64,000 bases of DNA from Isoptericola halotolerans (lineage in GTDB: Bacteria; Actinomycetota; Actinomycetes; Actinomycetales; Cellulomonadaceae): the NCBI RefSeq assembly GCF_003003075.1, contig NZ_PVTX01000001.1:657211-721210 (forward strand). Direction: 5' to 3'. Below are positions 45,425 through 54,527 of the stretch, piece after piece; position 1 is the first letter of the stretch, and each line of letters starts with the position of its first letter. Both the position numbers and the translations under genes were made by a program. The notes under the pieces are model-generated. The model was not told the origin of the DNA. It made no database searches and saw only the letters and a list, made by a program, of their open reading frames with translations.

Positions 45425-47930
45425 CGAGCGGACCGGGCCCGAGGAGGGCACCGGCAGCACCGGGGGGACGTCGCGCACGCAGGCGCGCGCCGCCACGACC
45501 CGGGCCCGTGGCCACGACGGCGCGCGACCGCGCGCGCTGACCGCCGCGGGCGCCGTCGACGGCGTCGCCCTGGCGGCGATGCTCGCCGTGGTCGCGCTGG
45601 GGTTCGGGCCCGCCTGGGGGACCGACGGCTACCTCCTGCCCGCGCTCGGTGGTGCCGGCGTCGGGCTGATCGTCGCGTGGGTCGCCGCCTGGCAGCGCTG
45701 GCCGGTCGTCCTCACGGCGCTCGCCACGGTGCTGGCGTACTTCCTGCTGGGCGGGGCCCTCGCGCTCCCGGGGAGCACGGTGGCCGGCGTCGTGCCGACC
45801 CCTGCCACCTGGCAGGAGCTGGCGCTCGGCGCCGTGCAGGGGTGGAAGGAGTTCGTCACCTCCGTGCCGCCGCTGTCGTCCTTCCCCGAGCTCGCCGTCG
45901 TGCCGTTCCTCCTGATGCTCCTCGCCGGGGTCCTGGCCGGGACGATCGCCTGGCGGGCGAGCCACGCGGCGTGGGCGGTCCTCCCCGTGGTCGTGGCGCT
46001 GGCCGGTGTGGCCCTGCTCGGCACGATCCTGCCCGCCTACCCCCTGGTGCAGGGGCTGGTCGTCGCCGTGGTCGGTCTGCTGTGGGCCTCGTGGCGTGCC
46101 GCGGAGAGCCGCATGGGCGCCAACCGGCTGCTGTCGGACGCGAGCCGGAGCGCGACGCGGCGTCTGCGCGCCCAGCGGCTCCGGGGAGGGGCGGCGATGC
46201 TCGTGCTGGGCGGCGTCGCCGCGGTCCTCGTCGCACCCCAGATCTCCGCCGGTGAGCGAACTGCCCTGCGCGAGATCATCACGCCGCCGCTGGACCTGCA
46301 CCAGTACACGAGCCCGTTGGTCGGGTTCCGCAGCTACACCAAGGAGCTGGCCGACACGGCGCTGTTCACGGTGGACGGGATGCCGGAAGGCGGCCGGGTG
46401 CGGCTCGCGACCCTCGACACGTACGCGGGCACCGTCTACGACGTGTCCAGCGGGGGCGAGGCCGGGGTGTTCAGCCGGGCGGGCGAGGTCATCGACACCG
46501 TCGCCGACGGCGAGCGGGTCCCCGTCGACGTCACGGTCACGGGCTACTCGGGCGTCTGGCTCCCGGACCTGGGCGAGCTGGCCGGCATCGAGTTCTCCGG
46601 CGAGCGGGCCGAGGAGCTGTCCGCCTCGACCTACTACAACGGCACGTCCGGGACGGCGCTGGTCACCGCGGGGCTGCGCCCGGGCGACTCCTACCGGCTC
46701 GACGCCGTCGTCACCCCTGTTCCGTCCGAGGACTCGCTCGCCTCGACGCCGATCGTGGACACCGACCTGCCCGACCCCCGGGACGTCGCCGACGCGGTGC
46801 CCGCCAAGGCCCAGCAGTTCGCCGCGGACGCGACCGAGCCGTTCGAGCGGCTGACGAACATCCGCGACGCCCTCGTGGCGACGGGCGTCTACTCGAACGG
46901 GCTGGAGAACCAGCCGGCCTCGCGCCCCGGGCACTCCGCGGCGCGCATCGACGAGCTGCTCGCCAAGGACGAGATGGTCGGCGACGACGAGCAGTTCGCG
47001 ACGGCGCTCGCCCTCATGGCGCGCAGCGCCGGCATCCCGGCGCGCGTGGTGATGGGCTTCTACCCGGACGAGAAGACGTGGACGCCCGGCACGCCGTACG
47101 TCGTGACCGGCGCGGACGTGCACGCCTGGGTGGAGGTGCCGTTCGAGGGCCACGGCTGGGTCCCGTTCGACGTGATCCCCGACGAGGACAACAAGGTCGA
47201 GCCCCTGCCGCGCTCGCGTCAGGTGCCCAAGCCGCCGGTCCTGGAGGCTCCCGAGTCGCCGGAGGAACCGCCGCGGGCCGACGCCGGCGACGTCGAGGAC
47301 GACGACAACGACGAGGAGGACTCCGAGGGCGTCGACTGGCGCGCGGTCGCCGCCGTCGTCGTGACCGTGGCGATCCCGCTCGCGATCCTCGTGCTGCCGC
47401 TGCTGCTCGTGCTGGCGTACAAGGCGCGCCGGCGAGGTCGGCGCCGGTCGGCCCCCGTGCTCGTCGACCGTGTGAGCGGCGGCTGGCGCGAGGTGCTCGA
47501 CGTCGCGACGGACCTCGGTGCCGGGGTCCCGCCCGCGGCGACGCGGCGGGAGGGGGCCGTGCTGCTCGCCGAGCGCGTCCCGTCCGGCGCCGCGGCCACC
47601 ACGGGGCTCGCCCACCGCGCCGACCACGTCGTCTTCGGTGCCCAGACACCGACGGACGACGACGTCGACCGGTACTGGGCCGAGGTCGACGCGCTGGTGC
47701 ACGAGATGCAGCACGCGGTGCCCTGGCGTCGTCGGGTCGCGGGGCGATTCTCCCTCCGCTCGGTACGGGGAGCGGACGCCCCGCCGCTGCGGACCGTCCT
47801 GCTGCGAGGCCTGGCGGCCGGCCCGCGGGCGGTCGGACGTGCGGCCGCGGCAGGAGTCCGTTCGGTGCGTGACAGGATGGCCCGCGCGCGCCGGCAGAAG
47901 GCACGAGCGCAGCAGCGGGAGGATCGATGA
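45417..47930 (+). CDS. Transglutaminase-fold membrane protein with substituted catalytic cysteine
   Basis: This 837-residue protein has about six to seven N-terminal helices (about 40-270), an extracytoplasmic region containing a transglutaminase-like domain (about 480-590), a final helix (about 643-670) and a basic cytoplasmic tail. It has the TgpA/YebA layout. In the core the usual G-D-C-E-Q-F reads GDDEQF, so D524 sits where the nucleophilic cysteine should be. The later segments GIPARVVMGF, VTGADVHAWVEV (His) and WVPFDVIP (Asp) remain. It is therefore probably a binding or scaffold domain, not an enzyme. It overlaps DUF58 by 8 bp and the next gene by 4 bp. Confidence 0.9.
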   Translation: MTDERTGPEEGTGSTGGTSRTQARAATTRARGHDGARPRALTAAGAVDGVALAAMLAVVALGFGPAWGTDGYLLPALGGAGVGLIVAWVAAWQRWPVVLTALATVLAYFLLGGALALPGSTVAGVVPTPATWQELALGAVQGWKEFVTSVPPLSSFPELAVVPFLLMLLAGVLAGTIAWRASHAAWAVLPVVVALAGVALLGTILPAYPLVQGLVVAVVGLLWASWRAAESRMGANRLLSDASRSATRRLRAQRLRGGAAMLVLGGVAAVLVAPQISAGERTALREIITPPLDLHQYTSPLVGFRSYTKELADTALFTVDGMPEGGRVRLATLDTYAGTVYDVSSGGEAGVFSRAGEVIDTVADGERVPVDVTVTGYSGVWLPDLGELAGIEFSGERAEELSASTYYNGTSGTALVTAGLRPGDSYRLDAVVTPVPSEDSLASTPIVDTDLPDPRDVADAVPAKAQQFAADATEPFERLTNIRDALVATGVYSNGLENQPASRPGHSAARIDELLAKDEMVGDDEQFATALALMARSAGIPARVVMGFYPDEKTWTPGTPYVVTGADVHAWVEVPFEGHGWVPFDVIPDEDNKVEPLPRSRQVPKPPVLEAPESPEEPPRADAGDVEDDDNDEEDSEGVDWRAVAAVVVTVAIPLAILVLPLLLVLAYKARRRGRRRSAPVLVDRVSGGWREVLDVATDLGAGVPPAATRREGAVLLAERVPSGAAATTGLAHRADHVVFGAQTPTDDDVDRYWAEVDALVHEMQHAVPWRRRVAGRFSLRSVRGADAPPLRTVLLRGLAAGPRAVGRAAAAGVRSVRDRMARARRQKARAQQREDR

Positions 47931-49405
47931 CGACGACGTGCACCGCCTGCGGGGCGGCCGAGCAGAGCGGAGCGTTCTGCACGGTGTGCGGGACACCGAC
48001 CGTGGCGACCCCGCACCGGGCGCCCGGCGCCATGAGCACACGGCTCGAGGCGACGACGGAGCCGGAGCTGCGGGAGAGCACCCGCCACGGCGTGGCGGGC
48101 ATGCTTCGTGCGGGCGCGGCCGCGCACGCCGGCCCGCCGCTGGCCGGGGTGGGCCGGCGAGCCGGCGCCTACGTGCTCGACGTGACGGCGGTCTCGCTGG
48201 TCGCCGGTGTCGTCGCCGTGCTCGTGGCGCTGGCGACGGGCGTGCCGGACCGTTACGCCGCGCTCGGCGCCGCGACGACGGCGCTGGGGCTCGAGGCGGC
48301 GACGAGCGAGCTGCTGGCCGCCCTCGGCGTGGTGTACGGGGTCGTCGGTCTGGTCGGTCTCCTCGGCTGGGTCGGCCTCGCGCTGGCCGACGGCCTGACC
48401 GGCCGGACCCCCGGCAACGCCCTCCTGGGTGTCCGCACCGTCGCGGTCGACGGGGAGGGCCCCCTCGGCGTCGGTCGCGGCCTGCTGCGCTGGCTCGTCC
48501 TGGCACTGTGCGGCGTGCTGCCCCTGGTCGGCACGGTGCTGGTGCTCGTCTCGCCCACCTTCGACGGGAGCGGTCGGCGCCAGGGCTGGCACGACAAGGC
48601 CGCCCGTGCGCTGGTGCGGGACGTCCGCGGTGTCCCGCCGCGCAGCTTCGCCCCGGCGACGGCGGCCCCGGCCTCGGAGAGCGCGTCCGCCACCGCTCCG
48701 CCGCCGGCCGACCGGCCCGCCGAGCCCTCGCCGACCTCGGCAGCGTCGGCTGCTCCCCGGGGAGCCGTGGGGACCGACCCGTGGTCCTTCCCGGCCGCCG
48801 CGCAGCGAGACCTGTCGGGCGGGGTCATCACCGGCGTCCCCGGCGTGTCGCCGACACCTGAGCCGGCACCGCAGCCAGCACCGCAGCAGACGCCGGCGGA
48901 GCAGTCACCGGCCCCGGCCCCGGCCCCGGCCCCGGCGCCGGCCCCAGGACCGGCGCCGCACCCGGCGGACGCGGTCGGTCCCGTCGACGCCCCGCTCGAC
49001 GACGACCTCGAGGCCACCCGGTTCAGCGTCTCGTCGCGGCGCAGCGAGGGATCCGCGACGGTGCCGCCGCGCATGGTCGTGGAGATCGGGCCGGACCGGC
49101 GGGTGCACGTGACCACGCGGGCGCTCGTGGGCAGGAACCCGCAGCAGGACGCCGGTCCCGCCGCCACGCTGCTGCGCGTGGAGGACGCCACGCGCTCGGT
49201 GTCCAAGACGCACCTGGAGCTGGTCCCGACGACGGACGGGCTGCGGGTCACGGACCTCGCGAGCACCAACGGCAGCGCCGCGATCGCCCCGGACGGGTCG
49301 GTGCGCGAGCTCGTCGCCGGCGAGCCCGTGACCGTCACCGCGGGCTGGGTCGTCCAGGCGGGCGAGCGCCGTCTGACGGTGATCGGGTCGGACGGCGGGG
49401 CATGA
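47927..49405 (+). CDS. Zinc-ribbon, RDD and FHA domain membrane protein
   Basis: This 492-residue protein starts with a zinc ribbon (C5, C8, C18, C21). Next comes an RDD domain with about three helices (about 75-235, motif GLTGRTPGNALLGVR...GWHDKAA). A long Ala/Pro-rich linker with a PAPAPA run follows, and a C-terminal FHA domain (about 387-488) shows GRNP, SVSKTHLEL and DLASTNGS. FHA domains bind phosphothreonine, and a Ser/Thr kinase is encoded four genes downstream, so it is a probable kinase target or reader at the membrane. It overlaps neighbours on both sides (ATGA). Confidence 0.93.
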   Translation: MTTTCTACGAAEQSGAFCTVCGTPTVATPHRAPGAMSTRLEATTEPELRESTRHGVAGMLRAGAAAHAGPPLAGVGRRAGAYVLDVTAVSLVAGVVAVLVALATGVPDRYAALGAATTALGLEAATSELLAALGVVYGVVGLVGLLGWVGLALADGLTGRTPGNALLGVRTVAVDGEGPLGVGRGLLRWLVLALCGVLPLVGTVLVLVSPTFDGSGRRQGWHDKAARALVRDVRGVPPRSFAPATAAPASESASATAPPPADRPAEPSPTSAASAAPRGAVGTDPWSFPAAAQRDLSGGVITGVPGVSPTPEPAPQPAPQQTPAEQSPAPAPAPAPAPAPGPAPHPADAVGPVDAPLDDDLEATRFSVSSRRSEGSATVPPRMVVEIGPDRRVHVTTRALVGRNPQQDAGPAATLLRVEDATRSVSKTHLELVPTTDGLRVTDLASTNGSAAIAPDGSVRELVAGEPVTVTAGWVVQAGERRLTVIGSDGGA

Positions 49406-50238
49406 GCGACCTGGCGAGCATCGGGTTGCTGTGGGGCGCCGCGACGCACCGCGGTGCCCGGCGTCGGCTCAACGAGGACTCGTACCTCGCGGGCGGCTCG
49501 GTGTTCTTCGTGGCCGACGGCATGGGTGGGCACGAGGCCGGAGAGGTGGCGAGCGCGGCGGCCGTCGAGGCGCTGCGGCCGCTCGTCACCGCGGAGGTCG
49601 TGGGGGTCGACGACGTGCGCTGCCGCGTGCGGACCGCCCACGACGCCGTGCGCCGCATCGAGACGGCGCCCGGCCGGGGCGCGGGCACCACCCTGACGGG
49701 GGTGGCCCTCACGGCCCAGGGCGGGGAGCCCTACTGGCTGGTCGTCAACCTCGGCGACTCGCGGACCTACCGGTTGGCCGACGGCGAGCTGGAGCAGGTC
49801 AGCGTGGACCACTCCGAGGTGCAGGAGCTCGTCGACGCCGGCAGCATCACGCGCGTCGAGGCGCAGACCCACCCGCGCCGGCACGTCGTCACCCGCGCGC
49901 TGGGCGCGCCCGAGATCCCGGACGCGGACTTCTGGTTCCTGCCCGTGCACGCCGGGGACCGGCTCCTGGTGTGCTCGGACGGGCTGACCGGCGAGCTCTC
50001 CGACGCCCGGATCGCCCTGGTCCTCCTCGTGGAGGCGGACCCGCAGGCTGCGGCCGACAGGCTGGTGCGCGAGGCGCTGGAGGCGGGTGGCCGGGATAAC
50101 ATCACGGTCGTCGTGGTCGACGCGAGCGGGCTGACGGAGGCCCTGGAGAGCACTGCCCCGCGGGACGGGCACGCCGACCACCAGGACGAAGAGGACACGG
50201 TGCCCCGGCGGTCGCCGTGGAGAGGGGCACTGACGTGA
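49402..50238 (+). CDS. PP2C-family protein phosphatase
   Basis: This 278-residue metal-dependent Ser/Thr phosphatase probably reverses the action of the kinase at 51894. The conserved motifs are RRLNEDSY, FFVADGMGGHEAGE, GAGTTLTG, NLGDSRTYRL, CSDGLTGEL and GRDNITVVVV, including the metal-binding aspartates. It is soluble, with no membrane helix, unlike mycobacterial PstP. It overlaps the upstream FHA gene (ATGA) and the downstream FHA gene (GTGA). Confidence 0.95.
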   Translation: MSDLASIGLLWGAATHRGARRRLNEDSYLAGGSVFFVADGMGGHEAGEVASAAAVEALRPLVTAEVVGVDDVRCRVRTAHDAVRRIETAPGRGAGTTLTGVALTAQGGEPYWLVVNLGDSRTYRLADGELEQVSVDHSEVQELVDAGSITRVEAQTHPRRHVVTRALGAPEIPDADFWFLPVHAGDRLLVCSDGLTGELSDARIALVLLVEADPQAAADRLVREALEAGGRDNITVVVVDASGLTEALESTAPRDGHADHQDEEDTVPRRSPWRGALT

Positions 50239-51893
50239 CGGCACGCTACGTGATCGGCCCGGCGTACGCCGTCGTGCGCGGCGGCACCGTGGTGGTGCTC
50301 CCCGAGAAGGTGACGCCCGAGCTGGTGGCCGAGCTGTGGGGCGTCCTGGAGCACGGGGGCGGCGTCGTGCCCGTGCTCGAGGTGCTCACCGGCGCCTTCG
50401 GTGCGAGCCTGGCCTCCTTGCCGCCGTTCGCCCTCGCCGTGGCGGACGGCCGGCGGGTGCAGGTCGCGGCCCGCGGCGCGGCCTCGGTGACGGTGGCCCG
50501 GGCGGACGGCCGTGACCACGTCTCCGGTGACGGCGTGACCACGTGGGCCGAGCGCACGTTCGACGACGTCGTCGACCTCGCGGTGCAGGTGGGTACCACC
50601 GAGCCCGACGCCGACCTGGTGGACGTCCGGGCGCTGCCGCTGACCTCCGGGGTGGTCCTCGTCGCGTCGGTGGGCGTCCGGCTCACGCAGGACGCCGTGG
50701 CGGCGGCGGCCCCGCGCCGGGCGGAGCCGGCACCCGACCCGTGGGAGCTCGACGACGTCGACCCTGTCCCGGTCACCGATGCCCCGGTCGTCCCGGCCGC
50801 AGCCCCGGCCCCGGTCGCCCCGGCCCCGGTCGCCGCAGTCGCCTCAGATGCCTCGGACGCCACGATCGTGCCGGAGGCCACCTTCGCGCCGGTCGGTTTC
50901 GCCCCGGGAGCGGGCGCCGAGCCCGAGCCCGTGCCGGAGTCCGATGACACCGGCTCGAGCCCTGCCGAGGAACCCTCGGCCGGGGAACCTCCGGTGGAGG
51001 AGACGACGGGCTTCGGGCACCTGTGGGGCTCCACCGTCATGCGTGGCGTGGAGGCCGCAGCCGTCCGCCCCCCTGAGGAGGACGACGAGGACGAGGACGG
51101 TCCGGAGGACGCGGCGTCGCCCTCGCCGGGCACCGCCGAGCCGAGCACCGTCGGGACTGGCACCACCGAGACCGGCACCGCCGAGCCGAGCACCGCCGAG
51201 CCGAGCACCGCCGAGCCGAGCACCGCCGAGGACGGCAGGCCGGCACCCGAGGACGAGATCGACGGCAGCACCGTGATGTCCTCGGCCATCGCCGATCTCC
51301 GGGCGGTCGCCGGCGAGACCCTCGCCGACCCGGTGACCTCGGCCGACCCCGCCGTCGAGCACGTCGTGGCTGCCGGCGTACCGGACCCGGCCGTGCTGCC
51401 CGGTCCGTCGTTCGCGTCCGCGCCGCTGCCCGGGCGTCCCGCGATCCTGGCCCGCTCGTGCGGCGCGGGCCACCCCAACCCGCCGCAACGGGACCACTGC
51501 GCCACCTGCGGACAGGCCCTCGTGGGCGAGGCGCGGCAGGTGCCTCGGCCCTCGCTGGGCGTCATGGCCGTGTCCGGCGGACCTCGGGTGGCCCTGGACC
51601 GGCCGGTCGTGGTCGGACGCCGGCCCCGCTCGCCGCGCGCCGCGAGCGACGACCTGCCCCGGCTCGTGACCGTCCCCAGCCCGCAGCAGGACATCTCCCG
51701 GTCCCATCTGGAGGTGCGGCTCGAGGGCTGGCACGTGCTGATCAGCGACATGAGCACCACCAACGGCACCACCCTCCTGCGGTCCGGGCAGCCACCGCTG
51801 CGCCTGCACCCCGGCGAGCCGGTCCTGGTCGTCGCGAGCGACGTCGTCGACCTCGGCGACGGGGTCACGCTGACGTTCGAAGGGATCCTCTGA
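50235..51893 (+). CDS. FHA domain protein with zinc ribbon and Ala/Glu/Pro-rich linker
   Basis: This 552-residue protein has an N-terminal domain of about 155 residues that I do not recognise and a long acidic Ala/Pro/Ser/Thr linker (about 165-400) containing a 15-bp tandem repeat. It ends with a zinc ribbon (about 408-428, CGAGHPNP...CATCG) and a C-terminal FHA domain (about 452-549; VVVGRRPRSP, DISRSHLEV, DMSTTNGT). The start GTG 50235 overlaps the PP2C stop with GAGAGGGG upstream. The Thr-rich linker offers phosphorylation sites for the neighbouring kinase, which is inference. Confidence 0.9.
   Translation: MTARYVIGPAYAVVRGGTVVVLPEKVTPELVAELWGVLEHGGGVVPVLEVLTGAFGASLASLPPFALAVADGRRVQVAARGAASVTVARADGRDHVSGDGVTTWAERTFDDVVDLAVQVGTTEPDADLVDVRALPLTSGVVLVASVGVRLTQDAVAAAAPRRAEPAPDPWELDDVDPVPVTDAPVVPAAAPAPVAPAPVAAVASDASDATIVPEATFAPVGFAPGAGAEPEPVPESDDTGSSPAEEPSAGEPPVEETTGFGHLWGSTVMRGVEAAAVRPPEEDDEDEDGPEDAASPSPGTAEPSTVGTGTTETGTAEPSTAEPSTAEPSTAEDGRPAPEDEIDGSTVMSSAIADLRAVAGETLADPVTSADPAVEHVVAAGVPDPAVLPGPSFASAPLPGRPAILARSCGAGHPNPPQRDHCATCGQALVGEARQVPRPSLGVMAVSGGPRVALDRPVVVGRRPRSPRAASDDLPRLVTVPSPQQDISRSHLEVRLEGWHVLISDMSTTNGTTLLRSGQPPLRLHPGEPVLVVASDVVDLGDGVTLTFEGIL
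51181..51225 (+). repeat. 15-bp in-frame tandem repeat in the FHA gene
   Basis: Three exact copies of GCCGAGCCGAGCACC encode AEPST three times. A fourth copy lies at 51136-51150. The Thr-rich linker could vary in length between strains. Confidence 0.9.
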
Positions 51894-53543
51894 GTGAGCA
51901 GCAAGCGCCCGCCCTCCCCGCCGCCCGAGATCGACGGCTTCGACTACGTCTCCCTCATCGGGTCCGGCGGGTTCTCCGACGTCTTCCTCTACCAGCAGCG
52001 GCGTCCGCGCCGCCGGGTGGCGATGAAGGTCCTCCTGCACGAGTGGACCGGGGAGGGGCAGCGCGAGGCGTTCGACGCCGAGGCCGACCTCATGGCGACG
52101 CTGTCGACGCACCCGTCCATCGTCACGATGTACGAGGCCGACGTCGCGGCGGACGGCCGGCCCTTCCTCGCCATGGAGTACTGCTCGCGGCCCAACCTGG
52201 GGGCGCGCTACCGCAGCGAGCGGCTGAGCGTGCCGGACGTGCTGCGGATCGCCGTGCAGATCTCCGGCGCGGTGGAGACGGCGCACCGCGCCGGCATCCT
52301 GCACCGCGACATCAAGCCGGCGAACATCCTCGTGACCGAGTACGGGCACCCGGCCCTGACGGACTTCGGCATCTCGTCGACCCTCGACGACGCCGGGCGC
52401 GCCGAGGGCATGTCCATCCCGTGGTCGCCGCCGGAGTCGTTCGCGGACCCGCCCGGCACCGGCGTCGGCACGGACGTTTGGGGGCTGGCCGCCACGACCT
52501 ACTCGCTGCTCGCGTCCCGCACCCCGTTCGAGGTGCCCGGCGGCCCCAACTCCAGCGCGGACCTGGTGGCCCGGATCGAGTCGGCGCCCGTGCGCCCCAC
52601 CGGACGCACGGACGTGCCGGCCTCCCTGGAGCGGGTGCTCGGCACGGCCATGTCCAAGAGCCCGGGGTCGCGCTACCCGACGGCGCTCGCGTTCGCGCGC
52701 GCCCTGCAGGCCGTGCAGACGGAGCTGTCCTTCGCGGTCACCCCGATCGACCTGCTCGACGACCGCGGGGTCGTGCACGAGAACGCCGGCGGGGACGACG
52801 CCGACGGCTCGGCGGACGAGGACGACGTCGGCACCCGCCTGCGCGAGGTCGTCTCGGTCGACCCGCGGGGACCGGCCGCGGGCGTCCCGGCGTCGGGGGC
52901 TCGCTCGGGATCCTCTCCGGCCTCCCCGGCGACGGCGGCGAGCGCCGGGTCGCCCGCCGTCCACCGCGCAACACCGGGCGGCGCCGAGCTCGCCGACGAC
53001 TTCGGCGACACCGTCCACCGGTCCATGGCGACGGCGTCGACCCCGGTCCCGGCTCCGGCACCGTCGGACGGGGCACCGTCGGGTCCGGGGGAGCGATCCG
53101 GTACGGGGCGCCGCGGGGTCGTGGCGGCCCTGGTGGTCGCGGGCCTCGTGGCCGTGGCGGCCGTCGTCGGTCTCGTCGTCGCGCTCCAGCCGGACGCGTC
53201 CGCCGAGGACGACGCGGTGCCGGAGACGGCCGCGACCGAGGCCGTCGACGAGCCCGGTGGTCCCGCCGACAACCTGGGGGGCCTCGTGCCCGGCGTCACC
53301 GAGCTGGAGGGCACGGTGGACGGTGACGAGGTGGTGTTCACGTGGACCAACCCCGAGCCGCAGGACGGCGACGTCTACGGCTGGCGCGTGCCCGAGATCG
53401 GCGCGGAGACCCGCTACCAGTCGACCGAGGAGACCGAGGTGCGGGTGCCGCGGGTCAAGGGCGGCCAGACGTGCGTCGAGGTGGTCATCAACCGGTCGGG
53501 CGCCATGTCGGTGCAGTCGCAGCTGGAGTGCGTCGATGACTGA
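51894..53543 (+). CDS. Membrane Ser/Thr protein kinase with extracellular sensor domain
   Basis: This 549-residue Hanks-type kinase has a catalytic domain (about 15-285), with GSGGFSDV as the glycine loop, K45 (VAMK), D139 in HRDIKPAN and D157 in DFG. A long Ala/Ser/Thr juxtamembrane linker precedes one helix (about 406-434). The extracellular part (about 435-549) looks like a single FN3-like domain with two cysteines (EVVFTWTNPEPQDGD, ending LECVDD), not PASTA repeats. It likely senses an envelope state and phosphorylates the FHA proteins of this operon. GTG 51894 follows the previous stop directly, and the end overlaps the next gene by 8 bp. Confidence 0.95.
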   Translation: MSSKRPPSPPPEIDGFDYVSLIGSGGFSDVFLYQQRRPRRRVAMKVLLHEWTGEGQREAFDAEADLMATLSTHPSIVTMYEADVAADGRPFLAMEYCSRPNLGARYRSERLSVPDVLRIAVQISGAVETAHRAGILHRDIKPANILVTEYGHPALTDFGISSTLDDAGRAEGMSIPWSPPESFADPPGTGVGTDVWGLAATTYSLLASRTPFEVPGGPNSSADLVARIESAPVRPTGRTDVPASLERVLGTAMSKSPGSRYPTALAFARALQAVQTELSFAVTPIDLLDDRGVVHENAGGDDADGSADEDDVGTRLREVVSVDPRGPAAGVPASGARSGSSPASPATAASAGSPAVHRATPGGAELADDFGDTVHRSMATASTPVPAPAPSDGAPSGPGERSGTGRRGVVAALVVAGLVAVAAVVGLVVALQPDASAEDDAVPETAATEAVDEPGGPADNLGGLVPGVTELEGTVDGDEVVFTWTNPEPQDGDVYGWRVPEIGAETRYQSTEETEVRVPRVKGGQTCVEVVINRSGAMSVQSQLECVDD

Positions 53544-54237
53544 GCTGGCCGTGGAGTTCGCCGGGGAGTGGTTCCGGCCCGACCCGCAGAGCGCGTTCGA
53601 GATCGGTCGCGAGGGTGACATCGAGCTGGACGACAACCCCTACCTGCACCGGCGCTTCCTGCGGATCACCCACACCGGTGGCCTGTGGTGGCTCGGCAAC
53701 GTCGGGGCGCGGTTGTCGGTGACGGTCTGCGACGCCGCGGGCGGCGTGCAGTCGTGGCTCTCCCCGGGCAACTCCCTGCCCATCGTCTTCCCGTCCACCT
53801 CGATCGTCTTCACGGCGGGCCCCACCACCTACGAGCTGCTGGCACGCCTGGAACCCGCCCCGTACGCGGAGATCCGCACCGAGGAGCCCGACGGCGGCGC
53901 CACCACCATCGGGATGATCCCCTTCACCACGAGCCAGCGGCAGCTCGTCGTGGCGCTCTGCGAGCCGATGCTGCGGCGGGACGGCACCGGGCTGTCCGAG
54001 ATCCCGTCGTCGGTGGACGCCGCCGCCCGGCTCGGCTGGACCACGACGCGCTTCAACCGCAAGCTCGACAACGTGTGCGAGAAGCTGGACCGGGTCGGCG
54101 TCAAGGGGCTGCGCGGCGGCGCCGGCAACGGGCTGGCCACGAACCGGCGTGCGCGGCTCGTCGAGTACGCGGTGGCCTCCCGCCTCGTGAGCGCCGACGA
54201 CCTGCCGCTGCTGGACGTCGGGGCGGAGGACGAATGA
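53536..54237 (+). CDS. FHA-like domain fused to a winged-helix-like DNA-binding domain
   Basis: This 233-residue soluble protein has an N-terminal FHA-like beta-sandwich (about 1-105; FEIGREGDIELDDNPYLHRRFLRI) and a C-terminal helical part (about 125-225; TTSQRQLVVALCE...RLGWTTTRFNRKLDNVCEKLDRVGVKGLRG...RRARLVEYAV) that reads as a winged helix-turn-helix. The motif ELDDN...LHRRF replaces the usual S-x-x-H. It could link kinase signalling to transcription, and it is the best candidate in the window for the regulator of the locus-specific palindrome. It overlaps the kinase by 8 bp and the next gene by 4 bp. Confidence 0.82.
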   Translation: MTELAVEFAGEWFRPDPQSAFEIGREGDIELDDNPYLHRRFLRITHTGGLWWLGNVGARLSVTVCDAAGGVQSWLSPGNSLPIVFPSTSIVFTAGPTTYELLARLEPAPYAEIRTEEPDGGATTIGMIPFTTSQRQLVVALCEPMLRRDGTGLSEIPSSVDAAARLGWTTTRFNRKLDNVCEKLDRVGVKGLRGGAGNGLATNRRARLVEYAVASRLVSADDLPLLDVGAEDE

Positions 54238-54494
54238 CTCAGCGACGCCGTGCCCGCCCGACGTGGTGGCAGCTCGCCCTCGTCGTCGCGGTGGGTGCCG
54301 CCGCGATCGCCTTCGTCGTCATGCTGACCGCCGGGGTCCTCGCCGACGGAGCCGGCACCGGCCGCCCCGCGGACTTCTACCGTGCGCTGGGCCGTGAGCT
54401 GACGGACGCGACCAACTGGACGGTCGTCGCGGTCAGCGCCCTGGTCGGCGCGGTCGTGACCGCCGTGGCCGCGCTGCTGACCCGGCGCCCCTGA
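54234..54494 (+). CDS. Small two-TM membrane protein
   Basis: This 86-residue protein has two membrane helices (about 13-38 and 62-82) joined by a short loop (GTGRPADFYRALGRELTD) and a basic N-terminus. I do not recognise a family. It sits between the FHA-HTH gene (ATGA overlap) and the EssC/EccC ATPase gene (33 bp), so it may be a small membrane component of the secretion machine. Confidence 0.82.
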   Translation: MTQRRRARPTWWQLALVVAVGAAAIAFVVMLTAGVLADGAGTGRPADFYRALGRELTDATNWTVVAVSALVGAVVTAVAALLTRRP

Positions 54495-54527
54495 CGCCCT
54501 GACCACCCCCGAGACCCGAGGAGAACG

